From: Siphonodentalium dalli
Lineage: Eukaryota > Mollusca > Scaphopoda > Gadilida > Siphonodentaliidae
Direction: 5' to 3'
Length of the DNA stretch: 64,000 bases
Assembly: GCA_032622095.1 (NCBI GenBank)
Contig: CP136061.1
Coordinates: 125,624,754 to 125,688,753 of the forward strand
The stretch's first letter is position 1. Each line of letters starts with the position of its first letter. The position numbers and the translations under genes are program-made. The notes under the pieces are model-generated. The model worked only from the letters and a program-made list of their open reading frames with translations. It did not search any database and had not been told where the DNA came from. This document shows positions 45,008 through 53,108 of the stretch, in pieces.

Positions 45008-46269
45008 TATTCAATGCAAACTTTACGACTCTCGTCAACTTTGAGAACGGCAGGAAATTTTGCGTAAACGATTACAGTACAATTGTCTTTCAAAGCCGAT
45101 GAGAATTTAATCTCGAGGCGTGTGTGACCTTTGTGCGGTATGACTCTATCGTGATTAATTCCTTGCGGGTTTATCCGATATATGCAATAACCTTTCGCAT
45201 AATCCTCATAAGTAATATGAACGGCTTTTCGTTTCGCATCTTTTATTATCGTATTGTAAGCTTCTACATATTCCTTACTGGTAAAGTTCGGTTGTAGTGC
45301 TTGGGCGGGCATAGACTGCCCGTTGACGTAAAATCCGACGAAGTTGCATCCAAAAGTCGCAAAGTTGAACGGGTTCTTATCGCGTGAACCGCTTTCAGCC
45401 TTTGATGATACTAAGCCAATAATACAGCTACTGGGTACGTTTCCTTGAAATAGATTATCTTCTCCCAAACTGAATGCACCTTTTGACACTGTATACGTCT
45501 TTATGATAGATTTTGAAAAAGGATAACACGCGTTCTTTTTCTTGAGTGACTCAGTATGACTGAGTAATACACCGGGGTTAACTTTCACAGTGGCTAGTCT
45601 CAAATTAGCTTCCTGTATTTTCAACTTGTATGTCTCAGTGGTTCCTGCATACATCAGTCTAAAAACATCTCTCGTCTGCCAGAATTTTAATGTGAGCGGG
45701 AGACCATTTAGTAGTAATTTGTCCTGTTGGAAGAAGTCAAGCTGAATTGATCCCATAATATCCATTATTTGACTAGTACGGGTTGTTTTGGACCTGTAAT
45801 ACAGGCCAGAGTTCCCGCTTTTCGAATCTGCCAGGTCCATACCACCTGCCGTGTCCTTTTCGAACGCTTGTCCACGTAGCTGTTCCTTACGTTCAGTTTC
45901 TAAGAGTACATCGAAATATGCTTTGTATGGATAATTCGGCCCGACTTGACTCACGGGAACTTGCTGTATATTCAAATCGACCTGCGAAAATATTGAATGT
46001 AGGGGTGCATTTATCAGACCCACATCGTCATTAACGGTTAGAGCCGAACCATCTTGCTTGGTTATTTTGAGTTTGAGAAGTAGCAATGTCCGTTTGAGGT
46101 CCATGTAGGTTGTGGCCATGGCGGGAATATTGAACTCTAAAGCTGCAGTGTCTGTCAGCTGATTCACGGGTCTGTAGTTTATCCATTCTGTCGCTTGTAT
46201 TCCGCTGTCAACCGCGGGCGATTCAAATAATGCCAATTTAGAGGTATGGTACTCTCTGTATTCATTCAT
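45007..46269 (-). CDS. MCP: Major capsid protein, double jelly-roll
   Basis: 420 residues. The N-terminal half has the pattern typical of Polinton major capsid proteins (often annotated as F54H12.2-like in invertebrate genomes): an early ESPAVDSGIQATEWINYRP segment, LHSIFSQVDLNIQQ, and YPYKAYFDVLLETERK. It then continues through a DxLLLNGLPLTLKF strand into the second barrel. Such proteins trimerise into the icosahedral capsid shell. Assignment rests on family resemblance, length and position between the minor capsid block and the protease. The start overlaps the end of the upstream small basic ORF by 4 bp. No lesion. Confidence 0.85.
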   Translation of the reverse strand: MNEYREYHTSKLALFESPAVDSGIQATEWINYRPVNQLTDTAALEFNIPAMATTYMDLKRTLLLLKLKITKQDGSALTVNDDVGLINAPLHSIFSQVDLNIQQVPVSQVGPNYPYKAYFDVLLETERKEQLRGQAFEKDTAGGMDLADSKSGNSGLYYRSKTTRTSQIMDIMGSIQLDFFQQDKLLLNGLPLTLKFWQTRDVFRLMYAGTTETYKLKIQEANLRLATVKVNPGVLLSHTESLKKKNACYPFSKSIIKTYTVSKGAFSLGEDNLFQGNVPSSCIIGLVSSKAESGSRDKNPFNFATFGCNFVGFYVNGQSMPAQALQPNFTSKEYVEAYNTIIKDAKRKAVHITYEDYAKGYCIYRINPQGINHDRVIPHKGHTRLEIKFSSALKDNCTVIVYAKFPAVLKVDESRKVCIE

Positions 46270-46598
46270 GGTTTATCGAAAAAGGGGGTTTTCACTTTCT
46301 TAGGGTTATGAGCCAAATCGTTAGGTAACACCCTCTTATTGTTTTTTTTGGACGCCTTACGTGCTTGTGTCAACTTATTTTCTGCAACTTCGGCTTTGGC
46401 CATTTCAATCGCTTGCGCTATGGGTGTCACTACGTTAATATGCGGTTTTAGAACGTCTTCTTCTTCTTCACTATCGCTATTTTGAGTTTTGTCAATAAAG
46501 TAGCGACCCTCATTATCTGGCGTTAACTTCCCATTAATCATGTCCCTGAAATGTTTTCTCCACTTTTCAATATCGGTTGGAATATACGTGATCGACAT
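46266..46598 (-). CDS. Small Polinton protein, acidic centre and basic tail
   Basis: 110 residues. An N-terminal helical segment (EKWRKHFRDMINGKL) is followed by an acidic run (DSEEEED) and a lysine-rich tail (KKNNKR, NPKKVK) that could bind DNA or act as a nuclear signal. It overlaps the minor capsid gene by 33 bp upstream and the major capsid gene by 4 bp downstream. Position and composition suggest a capsid cofactor or core protein, but I do not recognise a family. Confidence 0.7.
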   Translation of the reverse strand: MSITYIPTDIEKWRKHFRDMINGKLTPDNEGRYFIDKTQNSDSEEEEDVLKPHINVVTPIAQAIEMAKAEVAENKLTQARKASKKNNKRVLPNDLAHNPKKVKTPFFDKP

Positions 46599-47004
46599 GT
46601 TTCTTCAGATGTAGTGTACAGGTCACTCTTTTTTCTGCATTTATTTTAGAAAGTTTATCGCCTCTTATAAAAATCCTGAGACGCTGAAGTTTATCCTGTC
46701 TTACGTTTATGTAGAATGAGTCCTCAAAACTCCGCCAATGACCCGTATCACGTGTGTCTCTCTTTATAACCCGGAGGATGGGGGATGATGTGTCGCAGGC
46801 TATTGATTCTCCACATATGTCCGAACAAATATATAATAAATCCGTGTCTATATGGTCAGTTATGTTTATGTCTTTCAAACAACATAACCACGCTCCTTCC
46901 AATATTAATACACCAGGTAACTCTATTGTGAAGTCGAGAGGACGATTATCTGGATATTTATCTATGGAATCGTCGCTAGTCAGGTACAGATAATAATTAT
47001 CCAT
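46567..47004 (-). CDS. Minor capsid (penton-type, single jelly-roll) protein
   Basis: 145 residues. The start, with YLTSDDSIDKYPDNRPLDF and then LEGAWLCCLKDI, is the typical opening of Polinton and adintovirus-like penton proteins: short strands, an Asn-rich turn, a tryptophan in the second strand. These form pentamers at capsid vertices. It sits immediately upstream of the small basic ORF and the major capsid gene. Length and frame are normal. Confidence 0.8.
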   Translation of the reverse strand: MDNYYLYLTSDDSIDKYPDNRPLDFTIELPGVLILEGAWLCCLKDINITDHIDTDLLYICSDICGESIACDTSSPILRVIKRDTRDTGHWRSFEDSFYINVRQDKLQRLRIFIRGDKLSKINAEKRVTCTLHLKKHVDHVYSNRY

Positions 47005-47008
47005 ATGA

Positions 47009-47449
47009 CTAGTTTCTATTTTGTTTCAAAAGAGAATCAATGTTCATCTCTTCTCTTATAGTTTTATCAACATCACTGAATATATACTTGAAGGCAGACC
47101 ACTGGTTATACGGAATACTTATAATCGCGGGAGTGTTATTCACAACTCGCCTAATGCGTGTATAAATGCGCCCTTGATTATTACATAATGTAACAGTAAT
47201 GTTTGATCGTATTGTCCACTTTTTCACGAACCCACAGGGGTGTTGTTCGTAATCATGGGGGCGTGACTCATTCGTATGACGTAATTCATAGTCCACCGTC
47301 TGACGTGGTATCTTCTTTGGAACAAATATAACTGGTAGTGACAGAGTTATTACCATAATAGTAATTCCTATCCATTTAAGGAGATTCATATGTAGACGAC
47401 CGCGTTCTGTTTGAAACATATTCGTCAAGGTATCTGTTCTATTATTCAT
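47009..47449 (-). CDS. Membrane protein with possible PC4-like domain
   Basis: 146 residues. A single strongly hydrophobic helix at about residues 22-43 (alternative start M21) is followed by a 100-residue domain. Residues 78-134 follow the PC4 pattern: strands TIRSNITVTL and GRIYTRIRRV, then IISIPYNQWSAFKYI and SDVDKTIRE, similar to the isoleucine-strand/QW-helix of PC4. A membrane-anchored PC4 fold would be odd, so this may be convergent or a derived capsid or vertex function. It lies 4 bp upstream of the minor capsid gene and 35 bp downstream of the integrase. The membrane helix is clear; the PC4 resemblance is an inference. Confidence 0.65.
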   Translation of the reverse strand: MNNRTDTLTNMFQTERGRLHMNLLKWIGITIMVITLSLPVIFVPKKIPRQTVDYELRHTNESRPHDYEQHPCGFVKKWTIRSNITVTLCNNQGRIYTRIRRVVNNTPAIISIPYNQWSAFKYIFSDVDKTIREEMNIDSLLKQNRN

Positions 47450-47484
47450 GATTGTAATGATTTCCCGCGGATAGCTTGCTCTTA

Positions 47485-48603
47485 TTAATTTTGATATCTG
47501 TCGACATCAGACTCTAAAATCCATGAATTAAATTTGTCAGGCCATGAATGCCAGTGCACCAGGACTTCAGTTTGACCCTTTCGTTTCCTCTTTTTGACAA
47601 TTTTATCTATTCTGTAAACTGTTTCGTCATCAACGCGCACCCCTTGAAGTTCTGACTCGTAGAAAGCGCCCTCAATGTTTTCATCCAAGAAATCTGTCAA
47701 TGTATACAAGGGTATGTTCTGCCTGTAAAACCTCTTAGTCACTTTGAACAACTCTCCAGTCCATTTCTGAGAATATTCTCGGTCAAAAACTGCTTTGGTG
47801 TGTGATATTCTAACGATATCATTTACATTGTATTTGAACTTTTTCTTCAATTTACTTTTAACACCTCCCTTCTGTCTTATTAACCACTGATCGAGACGAG
47901 ACTCATCTTCATTCTCAACAGTTATGGAGTCAGGGGTGGTGCCTAACGAACGATGTATTGTATGGTTATAACTTTTCACAATATCTTGTAGAATGTCGAT
48001 ATATCTAGCATTATTATGCTTTATCATATAACGTGAAATCTTCTGCTTTATAGTTTTTATGACCCGTTCCGAATAATTGGCTTTCATTTCGTTTTGCGTA
48101 AACATTTGAGATATATGAAGACCCTTAAGGTAACTTTTGACCCGTTTGTTTGTGAACTCCGAACCGCGATCCGTTCGGAGGATGCGCGGGGTTCTTCCAC
48201 CTTCAAATATATGTTTCATAGCATTGATCACATTAATTGCAGTTTTCCTCTTTATAGCTTCACACCATAACTTCCTAGAAAAAATGTCAATCATTACTAA
48301 CACGTAGGTGTAATTGTCGTTGTCTTTGGAAACATCATTCATATCCATGAGGTCTCCATCCCATTGACTGTCAGAAGCGTTTACAATAACACGAGACCTC
48401 GGGAATTTTCGTCTAACACTTTTTGTCAGGGAATAACTTTCATGATTTTGTAGCCACGCCACAATCTCGCGCTTGGAAATGTTGTGCTTATTTTCAGATT
48501 TTACAGTCTGATGCAACTTTGTAGCTCCTGAGTACGATGCGGGGTGACCCGGATTAAAATAAATTGAACTCAAATAATCTTTCCACTCGGCCATATTGTT
48601 CAC
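47485..48603 (-). CDS. INT: Polinton integrase with chromodomain
   Basis: 372 residues, retroviral-type (rve) DDE integrase. Catalytic residues are D84 (WDGDLMDM), D145 (LRTDRGSEF) and E179 (NYSER), giving D-60-D-33-E spacing. The C-terminal region, about residues 326-371, is a chromodomain (YRIDKIV, VHWHSWPDKFNSWIL) with the aromatic positions Y330, W351 and W354. It may direct insertion to modified histones. The enzyme integrates the element and creates the 6-bp duplications seen here. The start overlaps the preceding ORF by 4 bp. The frame and all three catalytic residues are intact. Confidence 0.95.
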   Translation of the reverse strand: MNNMAEWKDYLSSIYFNPGHPASYSGATKLHQTVKSENKHNISKREIVAWLQNHESYSLTKSVRRKFPRSRVIVNASDSQWDGDLMDMNDVSKDNDNYTYVLVMIDIFSRKLWCEAIKRKTAINVINAMKHIFEGGRTPRILRTDRGSEFTNKRVKSYLKGLHISQMFTQNEMKANYSERVIKTIKQKISRYMIKHNNARYIDILQDIVKSYNHTIHRSLGTTPDSITVENEDESRLDQWLIRQKGGVKSKLKKKFKYNVNDIVRISHTKAVFDREYSQKWTGELFKVTKRFYRQNIPLYTLTDFLDENIEGAFYESELQGVRVDDETVYRIDKIVKKRKRKGQTEVLVHWHSWPDKFNSWILESDVDRYQN

Positions 48604-48971
48604 AGTGATATCCAGCGTTTCTTCTTTATCTTGGTCAGCTTACCGGCGATTATACCCGGAGGTCTAGATATTTCACGCTTAACCCCTCTTATTTTCTTTT
48701 TTCTTTGCTTAGTATGTGTCTTTTTCGATGTGTTAACTTCTGATTTTTGGATTGCATCCTGAGGTTCAGTCGTTTGAACTGTATTAACAATCTGATTATT
48801 CATCGGGTCCATTTCTTTATCCATTTCATCGGAATGGCTACTATTGTTTGCCGAGATGTCGCTGTGTTCAATGTTAGACTCCGATGAAACTTTTTTGTGT
48901 TCACTTTTTTCAGTGTACCTCATATATCTTTCATACGGGATCAAAACAGTTTTCTTCACAGACTCCATCAC
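48600..48971 (-). CDS. Small Polinton protein with KKTVLIPYERYMRY motif
   Basis: 123 residues. An N-terminal VLIPYERYMRY segment and a C-terminal RPPGI...KKKRWISL ending flank a low-complexity acidic/serine centre and a lysine-rich stretch (KKTHTKQRKKK). Proteins of this shape recur next to the integrase in other Polintons, but I know no function. It overlaps its neighbours by 4 bp on both sides (ATGA). The basic part suggests nucleic-acid binding. Confidence 0.7.
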   Translation of the reverse strand: MMESVKKTVLIPYERYMRYTEKSEHKKVSSESNIEHSDISANNSSHSDEMDKEMDPMNNQIVNTVQTTEPQDAIQKSEVNTSKKTHTKQRKKKIRGVKREISRPPGIIAGKLTKIKKKRWISL

Positions 48972-49291
48972 AAAAACTGTTTCAATTTAGGTTCAACGAT
49001 GTTCAACATCAAAGCAATGGCGGTTGAGTGATTATTCACACTTTTTCTTTTCCTCAACAAGCTCACAGATTTATCACCCAAGAATATATAAAATGATTTA
49101 TATCGTCGTAATTTAGCTTTTTGTTGAACTGTAACTGTTAAACTATCATGTAGTAAATTGATCGTAATTTCAACCAGAACTTTCAACTGATTATTAGTTA
49201 TCGATGTCAATAATGCGTTTCGTTGAGATCTTGATTGGGTTGATGTCAATAGTCTGACAAAATTCAACTCATTACGTAATAATCGACTCAT
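48968..49291 (-). CDS. Small conserved-type Polinton protein
   Basis: 107 residues, mainly helical and basic, with LTSTQSRSQRNALLTSITNNQL followed by a leucine-rich helix and a lysine/arginine region (KAKLRRYK). This helix-rich pattern is common for a short ORF between the ATPase and integrase in Polintons; its function is unknown. It begins 40 bp after the ATPase stop and overlaps the next ORF by 4 bp. Confidence 0.7.
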   Translation of the reverse strand: MSRLLRNELNFVRLLTSTQSRSQRNALLTSITNNQLKVLVEITINLLHDSLTVTVQQKAKLRRYKSFYIFLGDKSVSLLRKRKSVNNHSTAIALMLNIVEPKLKQFL

Positions 49292-49331
49292 TTTATCGTC
49301 GCGACTCAGCTCCGATACTGTCCCCTTCTTA

Positions 49332-49997
49332 TTACGTAGTAGGTACGTAAATTATAGGGTCTTGGTTGGGAAACACGTCTGTTCGTAGCCTGTATTTATC
49401 CTCAGTGTGAGGGGACATATCTATTATAAGATACGCAAATGGTTTCTTCATACAATCCTTGTATGCATCAATGAGTACTTTAGATTTACCGGGATACAAT
49501 TGTCTACCCAATGTGGAAATTTGTGATCCATCCCTCAAATTTTTGAATAAAATTAGATATCCTGTGTTTAAGGCTATAGTTCTCGCAGCCTTGCCTTGTG
49601 CGTATAAATTTTGTGAAATAAACAGCACCGAAAGACAGCGATGATGAGTTTGCTGCGTAAATAGTGTTTCAATCTCTTTTTGGTCAATAATGCGATGCAT
49701 CAAGTCGTCTAATATTAACATAATATGTTTACCGTCAGCAAATTCTTCGATTTCTGTTTGGGTAGGTAATCCTTGATGCATGACCAAATTTTCGATTGAT
49801 GATTCAATTTCATCATAGAAATTTTGATAAATACCGTAACAGTACATTATTTTCTTAGGTGGATCTCTAGAATACATTCCATTAAGATTTTGCAGGAATC
49901 TGTAGACCCATCTCGTCTTACCAGAACCAGTTGGTCCGGTGATGCAAATACTAGAACAAGGTTCAAATGGTATGGAGCTATGGTTAATTGGACCCAT
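49332..49997 (-). CDS. ATP: FtsK/HerA-type genome-packaging ATPase
   Basis: 221 residues. Walker A is GPTGSGKT (21-28). Walker B is HIMLILDDL (91-99, D97 and D98). A polar sensor, FISQN (126-130), follows. The enzyme pumps DNA into capsids in related viruses and is a Polinton hallmark. It is the first gene of the leftward block. Its ATG directly follows a run of nine A, with a TATATAAG box about 50 nt upstream. No lesion. Confidence 0.93.
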   Translation of the reverse strand: MGPINHSSIPFEPCSSICITGPTGSGKTRWVYRFLQNLNGMYSRDPPKKIMYCYGIYQNFYDEIESSIENLVMHQGLPTQTEIEEFADGKHIMLILDDLMHRIIDQKEIETLFTQQTHHRCLSVLFISQNLYAQGKAARTIALNTGYLILFKNLRDGSQISTLGRQLYPGKSKVLIDAYKDCMKKPFAYLIIDMSPHTEDKYRLRTDVFPNQDPIIYVPTT

Positions 49998-50045
49998 TTT
50001 TTTTTTGTGTTCACTGTGTCCTATTTATTAGTAGCTATACAGTTC

Positions 50046-50053
50046 TTATATAC
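50046..50053 (-). promoter_or_regulatory. TATA box of the leftward Polinton block
   Basis: TATATAAG on the minus strand, 49 nt before the ATPase start. Only this gene in the block has an obvious TATA element, consistent with a long leftward transcript. Confidence 0.5.
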
Positions 50054-50285
50054 ATCATAAGTAAACATTTGTTATGGCTGTTGTAAATGAATTACCAGGA
50101 TGACACTGCAAGCTATAATATTATAAAAACCTAGTTCTTATAACATCATTGGTTTTGGTAAGTGATGTGAAGGTGTTTGGTGGATGTTGGGGGTGGGTGT
50201 GGGCTGGTATTATCAGGTTGGTCTGTGATTGAGTGTACAAAATGTCTTGTCAAGTGAACACCTGCACATTTCATGAAAAAAATAT

Positions 50286-50740
50286 TTGAACAAAACAAAT
50301 AACGAAAGATATTACGCGCAAATAATTTAACATTCGACATTTTGGGGGTTTTGAAATTTTTGAAATATTTGAAATTTTTGAAATTTTTGGAAGATTTGAA
50401 ATTTTTGGAAGATTTGAAATTTTTGGAAGATTAGACATATTTGAAGTTTTGAAATTTTGGGGTTTTGATAATTTGGAAGTTTGGATATTTTTTTTTTGGG
50501 TTTTTGATAATTTGGAATATTTTAGTACAACCAATTTTATCCTCGAACAATTTTACCCTCAAACAATTTTTAGACCCAAAGATTCTATTTTGAGAAGTGA
50601 GGCGAACGAGACACCCACAACCAATTTTTAGACCCAAAGATTCTATTTTTAGATGTGACGCGAACGAGACACCCACAACCAATTTTAGACCCCAAAGATT
50701 CTATTTTTAGAAGTGGGGCGAAGGAGACCCCTATTCTTCT
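50286..50740 (-). repeat. Polinton right terminal inverted repeat
   Basis: 455 bp, inverted copy of 34620-35056, differing mainly by one extra 18-bp minisatellite step (two 9-mers of TTTCAAAAA/TTTCAAATA) and a few bases. It ends ...CCCCTATTCTTCT directly before the duplicated TCGATC. Confidence 0.95.
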
Positions 50741-50746
50741 TCGATC
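50741..50746. repeat. Polinton right target-site duplication (TCGATC)
   Basis: Exact copy of 34614-34619. Confidence 0.95.
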
Positions 50747-50797
50747 GCGTTATATATGACACCGCCGCATGGCTATGGCTACCAAAATCACCCTGGA

Positions 50798-51785
50798 CAG
50801 AGGCGGACTGGCCGATCGGGAGACCGGGAAATTTCCCGATGGGCCGGAGGCCGGAAAATTTTTGATTTCACGTGATTTTCTATCAAGCGAGAATCCGAGG
50901 GTTTTTTTTACGGTTTGGGGGGGGGGGTAAATGTGGTTGGGCCGCCCAACCACAACTCGCCCAACCACAACTTGGGCCGCAAATGAAACCGACGTGGGCC
51001 GCCACATGTGTTGTTTAACCAGCCGTGTATCCAATAAGATGGTACTCTTCTCACATAAATTCATGAGGGCAGAGGCGGACTGCATGGCCGATCGGGAGAC
51101 CGGGAAAATTCCGGACGTGGGCCGCCACATGTGTTGTTTAACCAGCCGAATTGGCTAATCGTAATTCTGACTTGTCGGCATCGTATAACACCACGTAAAG
51201 ACCCCATTAATCTCGAGATTTTAACGGTAACTCCCAGCTGTAAATCCCAAAAAAATTCTTACGCACCCCTACCCCAATTGAAATTTACAAGAAAATAGGA
51301 ACGCTTCAGTTGATGCCAGTCTAGTTTATCGGATTCGCGATTTTCTTGTATAGTTTTCAAAATGTTCTCACCCGGGCCGAACAACCATGAACAGCCCGGT
51401 GTGTCCTGGTCTCTTGTCCGTAGCCGTGTGCATTTGTCTGGAGTTAGACCGCTAGATGTTAGATTTTATGCAATTTTTCAGGTAAAAATATCTGAATGGT
51501 CTCATACCGGGAATATATAGAACCATGGTTTATGAATATATAGGATATTAGACCAGAGGTGCAAATGGAATTATGCAAAAACATGTATTTGGTCTGCATC
51601 TGATTCAAGGGGAGGGGGTGCAAATGGAATTATGCAAAAATATGTATTTGGTCTGATTCTGATTCAATGGGGGGGGGGGTGCAGTTGGAATTTTCCAAGG
51701 TGGACTGTGGACGCCCCCCCCCCAAACAAATGGGCCGGTATTATATTAATTTCCCGGGCCGGTTTTTTGGCCCAGTCCGCCTCTG
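50798..51785. mobile_element. Non-autonomous hAT-type element
   Basis: 988 bp with inverted ends CAGAGGCGGACTGG / CCCAGTCCGCCTCTG and a perfect 8-bp duplication ACCCTGGA (50790-50797 and 51786-51793), as expected for hAT transposons. Inside, CAGAGGCGGACTGCATGGCC recurs at 51070 and a block with GGGCCGCCACATGTGTTGTT occurs twice (about 50996 and 51118). There is a G-run near 50917-50928. No transposase ORF. It interrupts the same repeat that hosts the Polinton. Confidence 0.8.
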
Positions 51786-51793
51786 ACCCTGGA

Positions 51794-51981
51794 CACCACC
51801 GGGCTGTTAGCTTCATTCGCGGCGAACATATTCGCCGATGCCGGCATTTTGAAGTTAATAGCGACACTTCTGTGTGATCGCGACCCCTGTCCGTGCGTGA
51901 GTGGGTTTCCATGACATCCCTGCACATAATTATATTGCCCCTAAAATCACCCCTATACCGACAGGGGCGGTCCGGGCTGGT
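51794..51981. repeat. Dispersed G/C-rich repeat, copy 3
   Basis: Matches 33560-33650 (ACATATTCGCCGATGCCGGC and flanks) and continues the repeat interrupted by the hAT element. Confidence 0.55.
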
Positions 51982-52150
51982 TCGGGTGGTGTTTAGTCAC
52001 ACCGATTTCTACATTGTTGTATTTGTCTCGTTGTCGTAGTCACCAGTTGTTGAATCTTGTGAATTATTCTGGTGGTTTATAATTTTGGCGTGTCAAGTGT
52101 AGCCTTTTGCAACTTGCAGTTGGTCAGATCACTGCAGTTTGCTGCATTCA
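51982..52150. repeat. 169-bp direct repeat, copy 1
   Basis: Identical by eye to 52294-52462. It begins TCGGGTGGTGTTTAGTCACA and ends TTTGCTGCATTCA. The pair brackets a 28S rRNA fragment. Confidence 0.85.
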
Positions 52151-52293
52151 TCGGCGCGCGCGCGACGGAGATCGGTTTGCCCGTCTTTAGCGGACAAATC
52201 TCCTAGTCGAAGGCTAAGTCTCAACAGATCGCAGTGAGGTGGCTGCTCTACTGCTTACGACACCCCGACCGAGAACTAGGTCGTCTACGAATG
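52151..52293 (-). rRNA. 28S rRNA 3'-terminal fragment (partial)
   Basis: The minus strand reads CATTCGTAGACGACCTAGTT, later CTGCGATCTGTTGAGACTTA, closely matching the conserved 3' end of metazoan 28S rRNA. Only about 140 nt are present and no other rRNA sequence is nearby, so this is a captured fragment, not a functional gene. It could be part of a 28S-derived SINE or a scrambled rDNA spacer. Confidence 0.8.
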
Positions 52294-52462
52294 TCGGGTG
52301 GTGTTTAGTCACACCGATTTCTACATTGTTGTATTTGTCTCGTTGTCGTAGTCACCAGTTGTTGAATCTTGTGAATTATTCTGGTGGTTTATAATTTTGG
52401 CGTGTCAAGTGTAGCCTTTTGCAACTTGCAGTTGGTCAGATCACTGCAGTTTGCTGCATTCA
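52294..52462. repeat. 169-bp direct repeat, copy 2
   Basis: Second copy of 51982-52150. Its last 18 nt form the start of the inverted repeat at 52445. Confidence 0.85.
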
Positions 52463-52677
52463 GTTGCGGTGAAGAAATTTATCAATGATTAGCCATTATG
52501 AGAAACCATTATAGCGTGTGCCTAATTGGGTACGTTGACTGCTGTGTTTAAGAATACGGATGTGTTAAAATTGTTCAACTCAACATATATTTGTGTGTGA
52601 ACTAAGACCTAACTTGTTTCTCATAATGGCTAATCATTGATAAATTTCTTCACCGCAACTGAATGCAGCAAACTGCA
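52445..52677. repeat. Perfect 62-bp inverted repeat
   Basis: Arms 52445-52506 and 52616-52677 appear perfectly complementary, with a 109-bp spacer. The right arm abuts the truncated MITE at 52678. Confidence 0.8.
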
Positions 52678-52987
52678 CAATGCTACTGGCTAATCACACA
52701 CAAATGGCATTAACGCTCTTTATTAGTTCCATATCAGGTATTCACCAACAAAGAACGCTCTTTATGTTTACCATCATAATATAAACAAACACCAGAAAAG
52801 TAACTTTTTATGCCTTTGTTTACATAACAATGGTCAAACATATGACCATAACGTACTGTTTATGTGATATTTCTTATTTGTATACGGACAAAGTCTATCT
52901 ACATTTTGATGTTCTTTCTGTTTGTGGCGGTTTTTGACGGGTGGAGATATTTTCACAGGATACCCACCGCCAAGGCCAACCGTGTCT
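52678..52987. mobile_element. TTAA-flanked MITE, family M subfamily 1, truncated (M7)
   Basis: Right part of the family, ending at TTAA 52988-52991. The left part is replaced by the inverted repeat. AACGCTCTTTAT motifs lie near 52711 and 52755. Confidence 0.7.
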
Positions 52988-53108
52988 TTAATGGACTCGC
53001 GACTGGTCATTCTGAACTAAAAGGCTCGACCTTCTATTTCCGAATGTCCAGTCACTGGTCTATTAACCCTGACCAACATCATGATGCATTGACTTTAATT
53101 ACACTTAA

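Larger units (their letters stand above)
34620..50740. mobile_element. Complete Polinton/Maverick element
   Basis: A 16,121-bp element with terminal inverted repeats, AG...CT ends and perfect TCGATC duplications. It encodes protein-primed DNA polymerase B, a chromodomain integrase, an FtsK/HerA-type packaging ATPase, an adenovirus-type protease, and major and minor jelly-roll capsid proteins. Other ORFs are a double PC4-like protein, a TBP homologue, a membrane protein and four small or unassigned ORFs. No stop or frameshift is visible in any core ORF, and the two terminal repeats are nearly identical, so the insertion is probably recent. Such elements are self-synthesising DNA transposons or integrated virus genomes that replicate in the nucleus. 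Layout: polymerase, PC4 and TBP run rightward; the structural and integration genes run leftward and converge with them near 44.4 kb. Confidence 0.97.

Noticed and set aside
44561-49997. Bacterial or phage contamination, suggested by overlapping ORFs
   Set aside because: The block lies inside a Polinton with exact target duplications in eukaryotic repeats, and the polymerase gene has a spliceosomal intron.
51982-52462. LTR pair of a retrotransposon
   Set aside because: Inner TG...CA ends fit, but no primer-binding site, polypurine tract or target duplication is visible and the interior is only 143 nt of rRNA. Kept as an open alternative in the findings.
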